This document shows positions 1-12,189 of a DNA stretch of 64,000 nt, one piece after another. The notes under the pieces were generated by a model. It worked only from the letters and a program-made list of their open reading frames with translations. It was not told the DNA's origin and made no database searches. Position 1 is the first letter of the stretch, and each line of letters opens with the position of its first letter. The position numbers were made by a program, and so were the translations under genes. Location: contig NC_084940.1 in the NCBI RefSeq assembly GCF_958298935.1, positions 6,168,001 to 6,232,000 on the forward strand, given 5' to 3'. The DNA is from Phragmites australis. Taxonomy: Eukaryota; Streptophyta; Magnoliopsida; Poales; Poaceae.

Positions 1-358
1 ATTTGAAGTTCAAATGAATTAGCTATTGATTTTAAAAGTTGGGCTATTTTTTTATTTTTTTTGTTTAACTTCAGTGAAATTCGAGGGATGCTGTTGGTAA
101 ATCGGGAAAATTGAAGAATTTTTGAAGAATTCGAACGGTTTATGATATTGATCGAAATACGAAGAATACGATTGCATATCGGTAGAATTTGTTCGAATAT
201 CGAGAAAACTAGCAGCATTTCGAGCCGACAATTTGAGGCTTTTTACCCCTGATCAATTTAGTTTGATGGAATGAATCTGCTTGAATTCTTTGAATTTTTT
301 ATCGCATTTTGCGCATTTCGTCCCAGTTTTCAGTCCTTTGTCCAATTTGCGAACCATG
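1..358. mobile_element. Partial hAT-like non-autonomous element (same family as 50347-51528)
   Basis: This AT-rich segment is cut off by the window edge. Its first 130 bases resemble 51161-51290 closely: both have a 'gaattag.tattgatttta' block followed by T-runs and then 'gaaattcga'. Both copies end in the same terminus, GAACCATG (here 351-358, there 51521-51528). I infer that this is the right-hand part of a second copy of the family. The left end and its target duplication lie outside the window. No coding capacity is visible. Confidence 0.5.
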
Positions 359-1647
359 CGCCCAGCTCACAGACCACCCTCGCTCGCAATAGCAGCCACG
401 CTTTCAACTGTTCAAGTACCGTCCCAACCGTCGGTACCGTACGTTAGTCATAACCCTCACTGACGAGCGATAGAAGCAAATTCTATAGGATCGGATCCTA
501 CGAAAGATCTCCTTCCCTGTGATGATATGTGTCACATCACTCTCTCTCCTTTTCAGCCCAGTCATTTGAATCAGAGTATGTGTAGCTGGATGAGGATCTC
601 ACGTAGGTCTTTCGTAGGTATAGATTTTACTTCCACGGGTGCCGACACCACACACGCATATGCGAAAATAAATTATATAGAACTCTGTTTAGAAAGATCC
701 TCATGAGACTTTACCTATATCATTTTATCTAATAATTCAATGATTGAAATAAAGGGAAAGGGAATAGATATATATCATTATAAAAGAAAAAATTATAAAA
801 TATTATTCTATAAAATTTGCTTACGGTATATGTTGACAATGAATGCCCGCGCACCATTCCAACGACCGGGTACGAGATCCCGCGTGCTGCCGGCCCGCCG
901 GTGCCGCTCTGCACCCCTCGTTTGCCTGTCCCGCGGTCGCCGGCTGCTGTCACCGAGATCTGACAACCCGAGGGCGCTTAGATGGGGGCCAACCGGCGGA
1001 TTAGCCGCCCAGGGTAGCTCGAGCAGAGCCGGCCCATGTGGCCCTTCGCTTGGTCGGGCAGCAACACTGCTCCGCTCGGCTTGTAGCCCACGCGCTGCGC
1101 TCGAGCACTGTGCTGAGCAGAGACGGAAAGCTGACACGGAACTACCTGACACGAGCTGAGTAATGTTGCTGCACAAAACTTTACGGCCACATGGCTGCTG
1201 AAGGCGGTTGGATTATGTTTAGATTGTTACTGGTTTTGAAATTGATGTGCATCATTGCATTAACTGTATCAACTGTGTAAATAGCTCACCGGAATGATGT
1301 ACTTCCTCCGACTATAGATAGAAGTCAAATATTTTTAGTTTTGATTATCAATAGTTAAAAATCTATGTAGATTTACCACATAAGGTTAGTAATACTTAGA
1401 TTTATTATAAAATAATTTCGTAATATATGAGTCTTTCTATTTAATATAATATATTTTTATAAAAATTGATATCTCAAATAATTTGTATTTTTTATCAGAG
1501 TAAGTATAAAGGACAGGTGTTCGGCCGAAACTTTATGGCCCATCACCGGTAAAACACTGATTGCTCCTGCTCATTGACTTCGCAAATTGGACATAGGATG
1601 TTGCTGTCATTGGAAAAAAAAAATCGAAGAGTGAAATGAGTGCTATG
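359..1647. other. Intergenic stretch, no recognised gene
   Basis: Positions 830-1160 are GC-rich and open in several frames on both strands, but no frame resembles a known protein. From about 1301 an AT-rich block begins with 'tacttcctccgac', which recalls a degenerate Stowaway-type MITE end (usual form CTCCCTCCGT). No convincing matching right end was found. Nothing else could be assigned. Confidence 0.35.
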
Positions 1648-4312
1648 GGATATTTTGGGATTTTAGACAACAGACATCGCAGTATTTACGAAAATAGACA
1701 ACATGTTGACGTATTTACAAATTTAGCATCTGTATTCGGAACCTCAAACGCCGAAAACTGACTTTCGGTAACTCAGAATCCGAAAACAGCCCGGCCCCAC
1801 AATTTTCAGCAATTCAGTTGCCGAATACGGCACTGTTCACCGTATTCGGCAACTAATACGGTGAACAGAACAGTGCCGTATTCGGCAACTGAGTTGCCGA
1901 ATACGGCCTCTGCATGCATGCGCCGGCGCGGAAGAAACTAGCAAGCAAAAGTGTATAAAAGTGCATGTTTTTTATTTAATTCACGATTTTTTTTGAAAAT
2001 ACAAAAATAGTCCAAAAATTTTAAATGTTTTCATGATCAAACTAGAGATCACCAGCAACCCATTTTAATTAGTTTGGTCCAAAAAGCCTGAGCCAATATT
2101 TAATTAAAATTCTCCAAATAAATCAACTTTTATAAATTCTAGCAATATTTAATGCCTCAAATAATTTCTAAAAATCTAGAAAAATTCACTAATATTGTTA
2201 TAATGTGATATACTAATTTATAAAAATATTTTCATCCCTATGTTATTTGGTGAAAAAGTGAGTTCCTTTGTAATGCTTCGTTTATATGCATTTTTATCAT
2301 TTCATGTGATATTCTCTTTTTAATTCAATTTGAATAAAAATAATGTAACATGCACAAAATTTTGGTTCTCATATTAATATTAAGCCTTTGTAATGCTCCA
2401 TTTATATTTTTTTTTATCATTTCATGCCAAATTATCTTTTTAATTCAATTTGAATAAAAAATTCAAACATGCACAAAACTTTGGTTCTCAGATTAATATT
2501 AAAGCCTTTGTAATGCTCTATTTATATGCATTTTTTATCATTTCATGTCCTGTCAAAGGTATTATTTTTTTATTTTGATGTGTTACCTTCTTTGTTCATT
2601 TGCTCCATAGTTTCATCAACCAGTAGGATCTTCAAATGATATTTCATATTATTGTTGTTCCTCACACCATGCTCAAGTTGTGTTCTTTTATTAGATATAT
2701 TCTACTAGTGCTTGATGGTATCTGCTTTTTTCACCAGTCTGGTTTGTTACCCTGTTTCATGCTATTAAACTTTTACCATCTTTTTGCATTACCACAGGTG
2801 GTGCTCTCAAGCCAACAGATGTTGACCAACTGTGGGTTCATGTTACATGCGCCTGGTTTCAACCTAAAGTCTCTTTTCTAGTTGATGCGACAATGGAGCC
2901 AGCAATGGGCATACTGAGCATCCCTGTAGAGTACTTTAAGAAGGTTAATACTTTGATTTGGTATTTTCTCAATTTTGTGCAAGATTTTATTGTCTGTGCT
3001 TATTTGTTCAAATCTCACTTAATCTTTGTTAACGTGATGCTTTCATGTCAACTCCAGACATGCGTTATATGCAAGCAGATGCATGGTGCCTGCACCCAGT
3101 GCTGGAAATGCTCTACTTATTACCATGCAATGTGTGCATCAAGAGCGGGATATCGCATGGAGGTAGACTGCTTCTGTCACATTTTGTGATGGACATTTAT
3201 GATGACAATTTTATTTGTTTATCCATTTTTATAATTAATTCAGCCTGTGCAAATCTTATTAAATGAGCATACAATTATTTTCTGCTCTACGATTCGCAGT
3301 ATTCAAGCACCTACTTCTCACTAGGCTATCACTTCATTCTTAAGATAGTTTGTGCTACTACCTTTTGTGTTTAACATACGTCATGGGAAAACTAACTTCT
3401 GTAACTATTTCATTTATATTAATGTCCAAACAGTTCCATTGCAGCTAACACTTAATATAACTTAATGTGCTGTCCTTCAAGCATAACTTGTCACATTTAT
3501 TTACACAATCCATCCTTTGATGTAATAATTTTTTATTCAAATTGAATTAAAAAGATAATTTGGCATGAAATGATAAAAAAAATATAAATGGAGCATTACA
3601 AAGGCTTAATATTAATATGAGAACCAAAATTTTGTGCATGTTACATTATTTTTATTCAAATTGAATTAAAAAGAGAATATCACATGAAATGATAAAAATG
3701 CATATAAACGAAGCATTACAAAGGAACTCACTTTTTCACCAAATAACATAGGGATGAAAATATTTTTATAAATTAGTATATCACATTATAACAATATTAG
3801 TGAATTTTTCTAGATTTTTAGAAATTATTTGAGGCATTAAATATTGCTAGAATTTATAAAAGTTGACTTATTTGGAGAATTTTAATTAAATATTGGCTCA
3901 GGCTTTTTGGACCAAACTAATTAAAATGGGTTGCTGTTGATCTCTAGTTTGATCATGAAAACATTTAGAATTTTTGGACTATTTTTGTATTTTCAAAAAA
4001 AATCGTGAATTAAATAAAAAACATGCACTTTTATACACTTTTGCTTGCTAGCTTCTTCCGGGCGCCGGCGCATGCATGCAGAGGCCGTATTCGGCAACTC
4101 AGTTGAGTTGCCGAATACGGTGAACAGTGCCGTATTCGGCAACTGAATTGCTGAAAATTATGGGGCCGGGCTGTTTTCGGATTCTGAGTTACCGAAAGTC
4201 AGTTTTCGACATTTGAGGTTCCGAATACGGATGCTAAATTTGTAAATACGTTAATATGTTGTCTATTTTCGCAAATACGGCGGTGTCTGTTGTCTAAAAT
4301 CCCAAAATATCC
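1648..4312 (+). mobile_element. Pack-MULE carrying trithorax-like ePHD exons
   Basis: This is a 2665-bp Mutator-like element. The left arm (1648 to about 2463) reappears in reverse complement at about 3528-4312, giving terminal inverted repeats of roughly 0.8 kb that begin GGATATTTTGGGATTTTAG. The element is flanked by a perfect 9-bp direct repeat, AGTGCTATG, at 1639-1647 and 4313-4321; this is the target-duplication length typical of Mutator. The arms contain a subrepeat of about 120 bp ('cctttgtaatgct...') and the palindromic string 'ttgccgaatacgg'. No transposase is encoded. The interior (about 2464-3527) is intron-exon sequence of a host chromatin gene, described separately, which makes this a Pack-MULE by definition. 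Confidence 0.9.
2798..3189 (+). pseudogene. Captured gene fragment: extended PHD finger of an ATX3/4/5-type trithorax methyltransferase
   Basis: Two exons are readable inside the Pack-MULE. Exon A (2798-2943) follows an acceptor 'ccacag' and encodes a stretch with WVHVTCAWF and MEPAMGI. It ends at a GT donor (2944). Exon B (3058-3189) follows 'ctccag' and encodes TCVICKQMHGACTQCWKCS, then YYHAMCASRAGYRMEV. The joined frame is open. These are hallmark segments of the Cys/His-rich extended PHD (ePHD) domain of plant trithorax-like H3K4 methyltransferases of the ATX3/4/5 class. The SET, PWWP and FYR regions are absent, so the fragment cannot be a functional methyltransferase. The parent gene probably splices after GYRME, since a GT follows; here translation reads through to a stop at 3189. 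Flanking intronic sequence (about 2560-2797) appears to be captured too. Whether the fragment is transcribed is unknown. Confidence 0.85.
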
Positions 4313-4321
4313 AGTGCTATG

Positions 4322-7300
4322 TGAAATCATTGTTCTTCTTAAGAGATGGACACACCATGTCCAGAAAAGATTCTCGATGAGATGCTGATGCTGGATACAA
4401 ATGTTTATAATTTTAAGAGAGGTGTGTTTGTTTGTATGAATCTTTTTTAGTCTACTTCAGTGAATGTTTATAGTTTTAGAGAGAAATATATTTAGTTAGT
4501 CATATTTATTGTCTCAGACTAGCTTTGTAGATACAAATATATAACCTTATTATGGCCCAATAGATACAGACTTTATATTTGCTCATGCAGGCAAGTTTAT
4601 TTATCAGTATCACAAAATAATATTTATACAAGTAATCACTCATAATCTTATCTCTGATATCCACTCATACGATCTCAGATTTAGTCAATCAAATATAAAT
4701 TTAGCTCAATATATCTAAACAAATATAACCAATAATTCTTGTTTTTAATAAATATAACTCTATTCGTCTGTTTCTTCAATCTACTTATACGATCAGCTAT
4801 ATGAAACGGAGAACCAAATCCACCAAAATCATCTTCAGATTCGAAACGTGGATGGTCCATGAGAAAAGACTCTACGATCCTTTGAATCTTTCTGACTCAC
4901 CTGTACTATTGTAGAGCTATATGTTTAACCTACAGATTATATCCTGTTCTGGCCTGCATTGCGTCACTATCTCCACTGGACTTTGGTATTCTTTCAAGTA
5001 TTATATTATTCAAGGGAAATAAACCTTTCTAGCAAGTCCATCTCCATTGGTGGTTAAGGTGCATGCATCCTGCCCGGCATGTCATTTCCTTTCGTGAGGG
5101 TAGCAGCATCCACCAGCCTTCCTCCCAAGCTTTTCCAATGCGGGTTGGTGCACAGGCCCAAATCAGGACCGGCCCCCACGAACTGATCATGATAGATAAG
5201 AGAGCTTAAAGCGGATCACTATTTGGATGTGGAAGCCGCAGGTGCTTAAGCCTTCGTAGAAGTGCCCACATGTTGTCCCTCTCTATATTCAAACCACATA
5301 TTCCAAATCAGACAACATCACTAGCCATGCTACGAGTCTAATATGATATGTTTGTTCCTCCTCATCCATTTATTACTCGGACACGGATCAGTTACAATAA
5401 TGTAAATATAGATCTGTTACTGACTTTGTGTGGTCTAGATCATCGGATCACACGCTAACACCTTACTCATGTCGACTCCCTTGAAACCAACCATTGGGGG
5501 CTCATCTTGAAAAAAAACAATGAGAATTTTTACGGTGTTATGTATTATCTATAGGCAAAAGATAGTATAGATTTAATTATATTATTCACGTGAGTGAATA
5601 TTTAGTAATTATTATAGTATTATTAATATTTACTCATAATATCACCTAAGTGTACTATAGTTTTTTTTAAGTAATTCACAAAATACTCGATTCCTTCAAT
5701 CACACGAGAGCTACGATAACGCTCACGAGAGTAGACTGTGGCATACAAGAGAGGTGGTGATGCGCGCGAGCGTGGAGGTGCACGCAAGCTTTGGAGGAGC
5801 ACGTGGACGGCGACAGCGACAGCGTGCAGGAGCGACGGGGGCAATGACAAACTAGGAGGCAGCAGCACTGTTCAACGAGAACCTCAAGTCTGAGCTGGCT
5901 TCCATGCATTTCTTTTTCACAAAAATACCCAAATATTTCATATACTACTCTTATATACTCTTTGTATTGCCTCTAGATAATATAAAGTATTTTAACTGAT
6001 CTGAATCATCTAATCCAAATTACTCAAAGACCATCTTAAAATTTCTCAAAATAAAATGTGAACAAGAAAGATATATGGTGACAGATAAAAAATTAGAGAA
6101 AGATGATCCTACGCGCGGTGCAACCTTGTTGGTTCTGCAAAAGTGTGCTCAACAAACCTAAACACAAATAAAAGGGGCGTCAAAGGATCGAGGGAAAAAG
6201 TGACCAAAGGGGACCGGGATCAGGTTGGTTTGGGGAGATACGGCGCCGTCCATCCTGTGGTACGAAAATACAAATTCATACGTCTTTGAGCACACACAGG
6301 CTATCTCGATCCGTAATCTCTTATATCTAATACTTATTTATTGGTTAAATCTTCCATCTATCTTATAAATATTTTTACCTACACTTTAACGTAAATCTTA
6401 ATAAAAATAAACGATTCTAATAAGCTATAGGGTATGCTTTATTAGAAATTTTATGTTCGTGATGAGAAAATACAACTCAACTTGCCTTTTCACTGGTCCG
6501 TGGGCTGCTGTTGCTATTCGTAGTCCGTGTTCCAACACCGCCTCCTGACCAGTGCCTGCCTGCCCGTCTCGCTAGCGTCGGCCAGGAGGGACGCACCTGC
6601 GCCCCTCCAAGATCTCGCGCAAATCCTCTCCGCGTCCCCGTTCCGCGCGCGGGGCCGTGGCTCCCCGCCGCGCGACGCGTGTTCACGGCGACGGCGACCC
6701 GGGCTCGAGAGGGCACCGGCCACTTTCGCGGCGACCGCTACGTGCCGCGCATCCGGCAGTGGTTCCTCCCATGTGGCGGCAATCCGGCAGTCGCCGTGTT
6801 GACTTGCTGAGCTCGCGGGTGCTCGATCGGCCATCGTCTCTGTTCCTTTCGACCAGCTGAGACCGCGAGCTGCTTCTGATTTGCGCTTGCTGTTGCCGAC
6901 ATGTGATGGGCTGACCCGGATGAGGATTGAAAAAGATGCGATTATTCTAGATTTGTAGCATCTTTTAGCTGGTGATCAGCGAGCTGGACTGCTGGAAGTA
7001 CTTTGTTCATCGTACGTGAAATCCTCTTTTTGTTGAGAGAATCACCCGTTCATCGTTCATCGTTCATCGTTCATCGTAGAGTGGCATGCAAGCTTATCAT
7101 ACACCTCTGATTCACCCGTTACCTTATCTGGCTGGTAAACCACTGTACATTTCTCGGATTTACGTGTCAGCCATCGAAGCAGATTTTCATTATCAGTTAG
7201 ACTCCACTTAGTTTGCATGCCCATACGTCATATAGCTGGATCGATGCACAGTGACATGCCTCCAGTCGTCGTTTTCATGTGGACGAAGCTACAGTATGTG

Positions 7301-8773
7301 TCGCGAAACAGATACGATCGAAGAGGCCACTGGGCAAGAAAGTTCATGACGGAGATTACAGATCTCGTGGTCCAGGTGCAAGATCGAGCATGGGCTGCAT
7401 GGCTTGCTGTTGACCTAATCGACAAATCCACACGGAGGTTCTACGTGTTCAATGCGTTGATCCGTACGCATGGTTATCCAGCATGGTTGATGGTTAAGTT
7501 CATCTTCTCCGTGGCAACTCTGTTTCGGCAAACATGCTCTGTTCGGAGAAAGCTTTGACTCGGTACGAAGTACAAACTAGGCTTGCAGCTATCATGGTGA
7601 GCAGAGATTTGCAGTAGATTAAGCTGGAGCTGAAGCTTCCATAGGTCCTAGTTATTTCTTTGTACCAGCTCAAAGAAAGAACAATAATTGAGCATCACAA
7701 ACCCACTGTAGCTACAAGATCAGCCACAGATCTCCTTTGACTGGCTTTTAAAAAAATAGATCTCCTTTAACGGTTTATATAATCCATTCTACAACCATGT
7801 GATGCTTAGTTTTAGCAATGCCGGTTCTCGATGGATCATGTGTACACGCATGCTGTGAGCCAACATTACCGAACACTATCCATGGTGGGCCTAGCTCGCT
7901 CATAACGCCGCAACAGCTTTGAAACAACCGCAACTACTTCCTCAGGCACCAAACTGTTGGCGCGTATTCATGGCCGGTGCCCAGACAACTGCCACATGCG
8001 GCGAAGAACAGAGCGCCCGACAGAAACGGTTGCGCGCCTGCATGCCGGGGGTCGGTTTACCCTTGCAACTACTTCCAATGCTATTGTTACATGCTTCATG
8101 CATGAGTCGCGAGGGGGAGGGGTCAGTCATCGACACGCACGCGACGTCCTTCCCCGGCCAGCCGGCAGCGCTACGGAGCAGCGGCCAAAATTTTCTATCA
8201 TCCTGCAGCGTGCGCGAATGGTGCGCAAAAGCACGTAAGAATCGACGTGACGAGAGAGAAGCAGAGCCGGCCGGCAGCGAGACCGGGGACACGGCCATCT
8301 TCTCCATTGATGAACGGTCAACGAACTTGTCGACCGATTTGCCAGATCAGGTCGCTTGCACCGTACGTTACGGAGAGAAGGGACGTGTGATTCTTTTGCC
8401 CTTTTGGGGTGCATGCGAACAAAATTGAAGGATCACACTGTACTGTGAAGCATGCGAAAACGAAGCTGTGCATTGATAAAGGCACAAGGAAATGTACAGC
8501 CTACGCAGGTACGCACGTACGTACGTGCATGCACGGGCTAGCTGCGAGTCCAACAAAAGCTTGGATCGAGCAGCCACGCAGTAAGAGCTAGCATGCGGTG
8601 ACAACAATAAATGTGTCGAGGTTCCTACTTCTTTACACACGCATGTGATCATGCACTGAATGCACACACAACACTACGACAGCAGCTACAGCAGCAGCAG
8701 CAGAGACCGTCCGATCGAGACCTCCAACGGCGTCAGACGCGTCGGTGGCGCGACGGTGATGAGCAGACGTCTG
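4322..8773. other. Intergenic stretch downstream of the bHLH gene
   Basis: No gene was recognised. Positions 4423-4735 look like a MITE remnant ('gtgtgtttgtttgtatg' facing 'taaacaaatataacc'). Positions 6490-6860 form a GC-rich island that is open in several frames without family resemblance. Positions 7044-7077 hold four tandem copies of the 7-mer gttcatc. An open frame at 7217-7558 (113 codons) has no recognisable domain. Positions 8512-8527 contain the palindromic run cgcacgtacgtacgtgc, and 8685-8703 hold a short CAG microsatellite. The part next to 8774 should contain the bHLH 3' UTR. Confidence 0.4.
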
Positions 8774-9454
8774 TTACATGTCGCCGTGGGGAAGCGCGTA
8801 CTGCCACGGCGCGTGGAGTGCCGGGTACGCGGCGCCGAGCGCGGCCGCGCGGTGGGTGGCGGCCGCGGCGCGTTCGAGGGACTGCACCTGGGACTTGAGG
8901 AACTTGACGTAGTGGATGGCCTCGTCCAGCATGGATGCCGTGTCCATCTTGGTGCCGCCCGGGACGAGCCGCTGCAGGGTGCGGATGCGCTCGCTGATGC
9001 GCTCCCGCCGCAGCCGGGCCGCCACGCTCTGCGGGTCCTTGGAGGTGCGCACGTTGCGCCGCTTCGGCGGGCGCACCGCCTCCGGGTCGATCTCCACCGG
9101 CTGCAGCGCCGCGATGTGGAAGATCATCTCCCGCATCGCGTCCCCCGACGACGACCCTGCCTGCAGCGCGCCCACGGCGTCGGCGCCTAGGGGCAGCACG
9201 TAATCCTGATGCTCGGGGCTGGCGGAGTACGCGGCAGGCGGGGTGTACTGGTCCGGGTAACCAGTGCTAGTCGTGGTAGTCGACATGTATACTGGAGGCG
9301 AGAAGTGAGCTGCTGGAGTTTGCACGGGGGATATCGGCGGTGAGATAGGCGACATCAGCGACTGGTCGAGCGCAGTGAGCTGCTCCAGCTGAAGCATCGT
9401 GTTCATCAGCTCAAGCTGAGCTTCCGGGCTGTAACTCAGCAGGTCAAACTCCAT
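8774..9454 (-). CDS. HECATE-type bHLH transcription factor
   Basis: A single exon of 226 codons starts at an ATG (complement of 9452-9454). The bHLH domain spans about residues 135-192. Its basic region reads [11 protein letters not shown], with Q-A-R in place of the usual H-E-R contacts, followed by [20 protein letters not shown] and a second helix [14 protein letters not shown]. This signature, the preceding [20 protein letters not shown] segment and the lack of introns are characteristic of bHLH group VIIIb (HECATE and INDEHISCENT relatives). In Arabidopsis these nuclear factors act in gynoecium and transmitting-tract development and auxin and cytokinin control, usually as heterodimers with other bHLH proteins. 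The N-terminus ([18 protein letters not shown]) is followed by a Ser/Pro/Thr-rich linker, and an Ala-rich tail closes the protein. The frame looks intact. The exact HEC orthologue cannot be decided without a tree. Confidence 0.9.
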   Translation of the reverse strand: MEFDLLSYSPEAQLELMNTMLQLEQLTALDQSLMSPISPPISPVQTPAAHFSPPVYMSTTTTSTGYPDQYTPPAAYSASPEHQDYVLPLGADAVGALQAGSSSGDAMREMIFHIAALQPVEIDPEAVRPPKRRNVRTSKDPQSVAARLRRERISERIRTLQRLVPGGTKMDTASMLDEAIHYVKFLKSQVQSLERAAAATHRAAALGAAYPALHAPWQYALPHGDM

Positions 9455-9700
9455 GAGCTTGGGTTTCGATATATCTAGCTAGCTACAAAAACCTGTGAGT
9501 CTTGTTCTTGGAAATGGCTGAGGCTGAAGAGTAAGATCAGAGAGCAGTTTGGTGAGCAGCTAGATAGTGGCTATTTCAGGGACGGTCTGGAGGTTTTGCG
9601 AGCTCTGCGCTGTTGTCAAACTGCAAGTGAAGATGCCTATTTATAAGCAAGGCAGCTACGGGCTGTGGGGTCGTTGCTTTTTCGGCCCTGAACTGGTGAC
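9455..9700 (-). promoter_or_regulatory. 5' leader and core promoter of the bHLH gene
   Basis: On the minus strand a canonical TATA box, TATAAATA (complement of 9638-9645), lies about 185 bp upstream of the ATG. Transcription would be expected to start near 9605-9615, giving a leader of roughly 155 nt. The box and its spacing are read from the sequence; the start site is inferred. Confidence 0.65.
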
Positions 9701-11248
9701 GCACTGAAACGCTGTTTCCTCTTAGCATCAGCGAGCACTAACAATTTTTTTCCCTCTGTTGTTTTGCCCTTTCTGCTCCTTCCTGGAATTACACCGCTGA
9801 ACATGTCCAGATAAACTTTCGCTTTCTTTATTTCTAGTGAAAATGACATCTCTAGGAGATGTCTCAAGCAACACGGATCAGCCGATCTTGCAGCATATCT
9901 CAAAGAATGCCGACTGATAGTTAGCCTTGGAGCAAAGCACATCCTAAATGACCTGTATTTTTGTCAAGTTTCGTTGAAACGTCGCAGTCAGTCCGATACC
10001 CTCAGTCTCTGTATCCTCTCTTTCTGCACAGCAGCATCTTGCAGCGGCTACCGGCGAACGTTCGCTAGTTCACGATGGCTTGACACGTGGAAGCCGGTGT
10101 TGGCGATCGCTTTACACACGTTGCAATCCACGTATCGGCAGTGGAGCCTAGCTGGCCTGGAAAAGAAGAACAGTGGGGCTCTCTGGTTTCGCATATGTAC
10201 AATGAATCATGTGCTTTTCATACGAAAACACGCGTGTAGGTCGCTGTGTCGATAGGTAACATGCTGTTGCTAAGTTTTGTTGTGTTTACTGGATTTTCTT
10301 TAGTAAAAGAGATTTTATTTCACGAGAAAATGAAAATATATGAGTCTCTATATATGTAGAGACACTAGCCTTATTACAATAAAATAACTAAAGGCTAGAC
10401 AGCACACTAGTAAAAAGCCACCTACCGTCTAAACAAACAAATAGGGAAATAACATCAAAATTAAATTATATTACTAAATCTCCATCTATTTTTAGTACAG
10501 GTGTTCATCGAGGTACTCTCCTGAAGGCGATATGTAATGTGCATTATACATCCTCCTCATTCTGTAGCGACATCCAAAAATAAATCAAATAAGTAATCTT
10601 AAAAGTAACATGTATGGAAGAGTAAACTTTTATCTGTCAAAAACCACCTCACTTCGGCTTAGCTATAGCGCCAGTGTTTTACAGGAACTGTTGCACGATG
10701 CAAAGGAATGAGTTGTGTGGCAAAGCTAGCATTCAGCTCCGGACATGGTCAACGGTCCCAGGACGTTGGTCACGCTGGTCGGCTCATGTTCGGTACCTAC
10801 ACATAAATAACCCGGACCCGCCGTGCACCATCCGACCGCGCGCATCAGCCCACGCGGCGATGATCCGTCAGAGTACAGACATGGTCCGTTCGATTGCCGC
10901 CTTCCCCTGCACCAAGCCGCTCGCGTCGACCGCGCACTGCATCCATGCACAAGCTTCTGCTGAAATACAGTCGCCAGTTCTCTGCTACAGTGCAATACCC
11001 GGCCTATTATTACTTTTTAGTTTTGGTCTATATGGGATAAGGGTTCTAGTGTGATAAGATTAGTATCCTTTGATATTTTAGATAGGTTGGAAATAGTCCG
11101 TTTATAAGTTTTCGCGTTCTAAATATAACACCTGAGTTAACTTTTACATAAAATCAGGACAACAATATAAGCGATGTGCTATACATACAAGGTCTGTCCT
11201 ATATAGAAGCTGAACTGTAAGCGAATTTTAAAGGTGAGGTGTTACGTG
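9701..11248. other. Upstream region of the bHLH gene, no recognised gene
   Basis: Positions 10290-10520 are AT-rich. They resemble the antisense of a poly(A)-type retroposon tail ('agtaaaagagattttattt'), but no target duplication was identified. Positions 10674-11054 are open for 126 codons without a recognisable domain. Distal regulatory DNA of the bHLH gene may lie here, but no specific element can be supported. Confidence 0.3.
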
Positions 11249-11809
11249 GTTAGGCTGGCAAAAATTCAAAAGTAGACAATATACACGACTGTATTTGATG
11301 AAATAGACAATATATCATTGTATTTACAATTTTAGCATGCGTATTCGACACATTATTTACCAAAAACCGATTTTTTTACATTGTACCACGAAAACTACGT
11401 CGGCCCTACCATTTTCGGCACACGAGATATCGAATATGATCCACAGTGCATATGAGGTGCCAAATATGGTCCACCGTGTCATATTCAGCACCTCGTGTGC
11501 CAAATATTGCTGGGATCAGCTGCCATCGCATCGCCTCATTGTCGTATCACGTTGCGTCGGTGGATCACTTTGATACTGTCGGTGCTTTTGGCATGGTCGG
11601 TTTGGGTGGTGCTGAATTTTGTGCCAATTACATCACGTGTTGTCCACTATAAAGTGAGGAGTGAGGAGGAGCAGCAGAGGCAAGGTGCAGCAGGGGCGAG
11701 CAATGAAGCTCAGGGGAGGAGTAGCAGTGCAACACAAGGCAAGGAGCACTAGCACAAGGAGAGGTGGAGCAACAGCACGGGGAGAAGAGGAGCAGCAATA
11801 CGAGATCAG

Positions 11810-12120
11810 TTATAGTAAGTACTTAGATTATATAGGTAATTAATACTTAGATTAGTAATAATAATTAGAGTAAGTAGATTGTTTAATCCATTCAATTACA
11901 TTTGATAAATTATATCAAGTTGATAAATTAGAGGGTATAGATTATGTATGTAATTAATACTTAGATTAGTAATAGTAACTAGAGTAAGTAGATTGTTTAA
12001 TCTGTCAATTACATTTAATAAATTATATTAAATTCATACATAATAGTACTTATATTATGTATGTAATTAATGCTTAGAGTAAGTATAGTAATTAGAGTAA
12101 GTAATTGTGTATCCTACATA
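11810..12120. repeat. AT-rich tandem repeat, unit about 110 bp, about 2.5 copies
   Basis: The phrases 'aattaatacttagattagtaat', 'agagtaagtagattgttta' and 'caattacattt.ataaattat' recur in the same order about every 110 bp. The third copy is diverged and partial. The block lies in the 5' subterminal part of the MULE, upstream of its coding remnant. Confidence 0.7.
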
Positions 12121-12189
12121 TATGTAAGTAGTTATTTTTATTACATGTACGTTTGTTTAACAGATACGCTATTACTATCCATATTTATT

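Noticed and set aside
7919..8428. Plus-strand open frame of 169 codons
   Set aside because: It shows no recognisable domain, overlapping frames on both strands are open, and it lies in the 3' flank of the bHLH gene.
8660..9190. Open frame of 176 codons on the plus strand
   Set aside because: It is the complement of the HECATE-type bHLH coding sequence, and its translation is biased and unlike any family.
11703..11724. Resemblance to miR390 ('gaagctcaggggaggagtagc')
   Set aside because: There are several mismatches and no complementary arm nearby to form a precursor hairpin.
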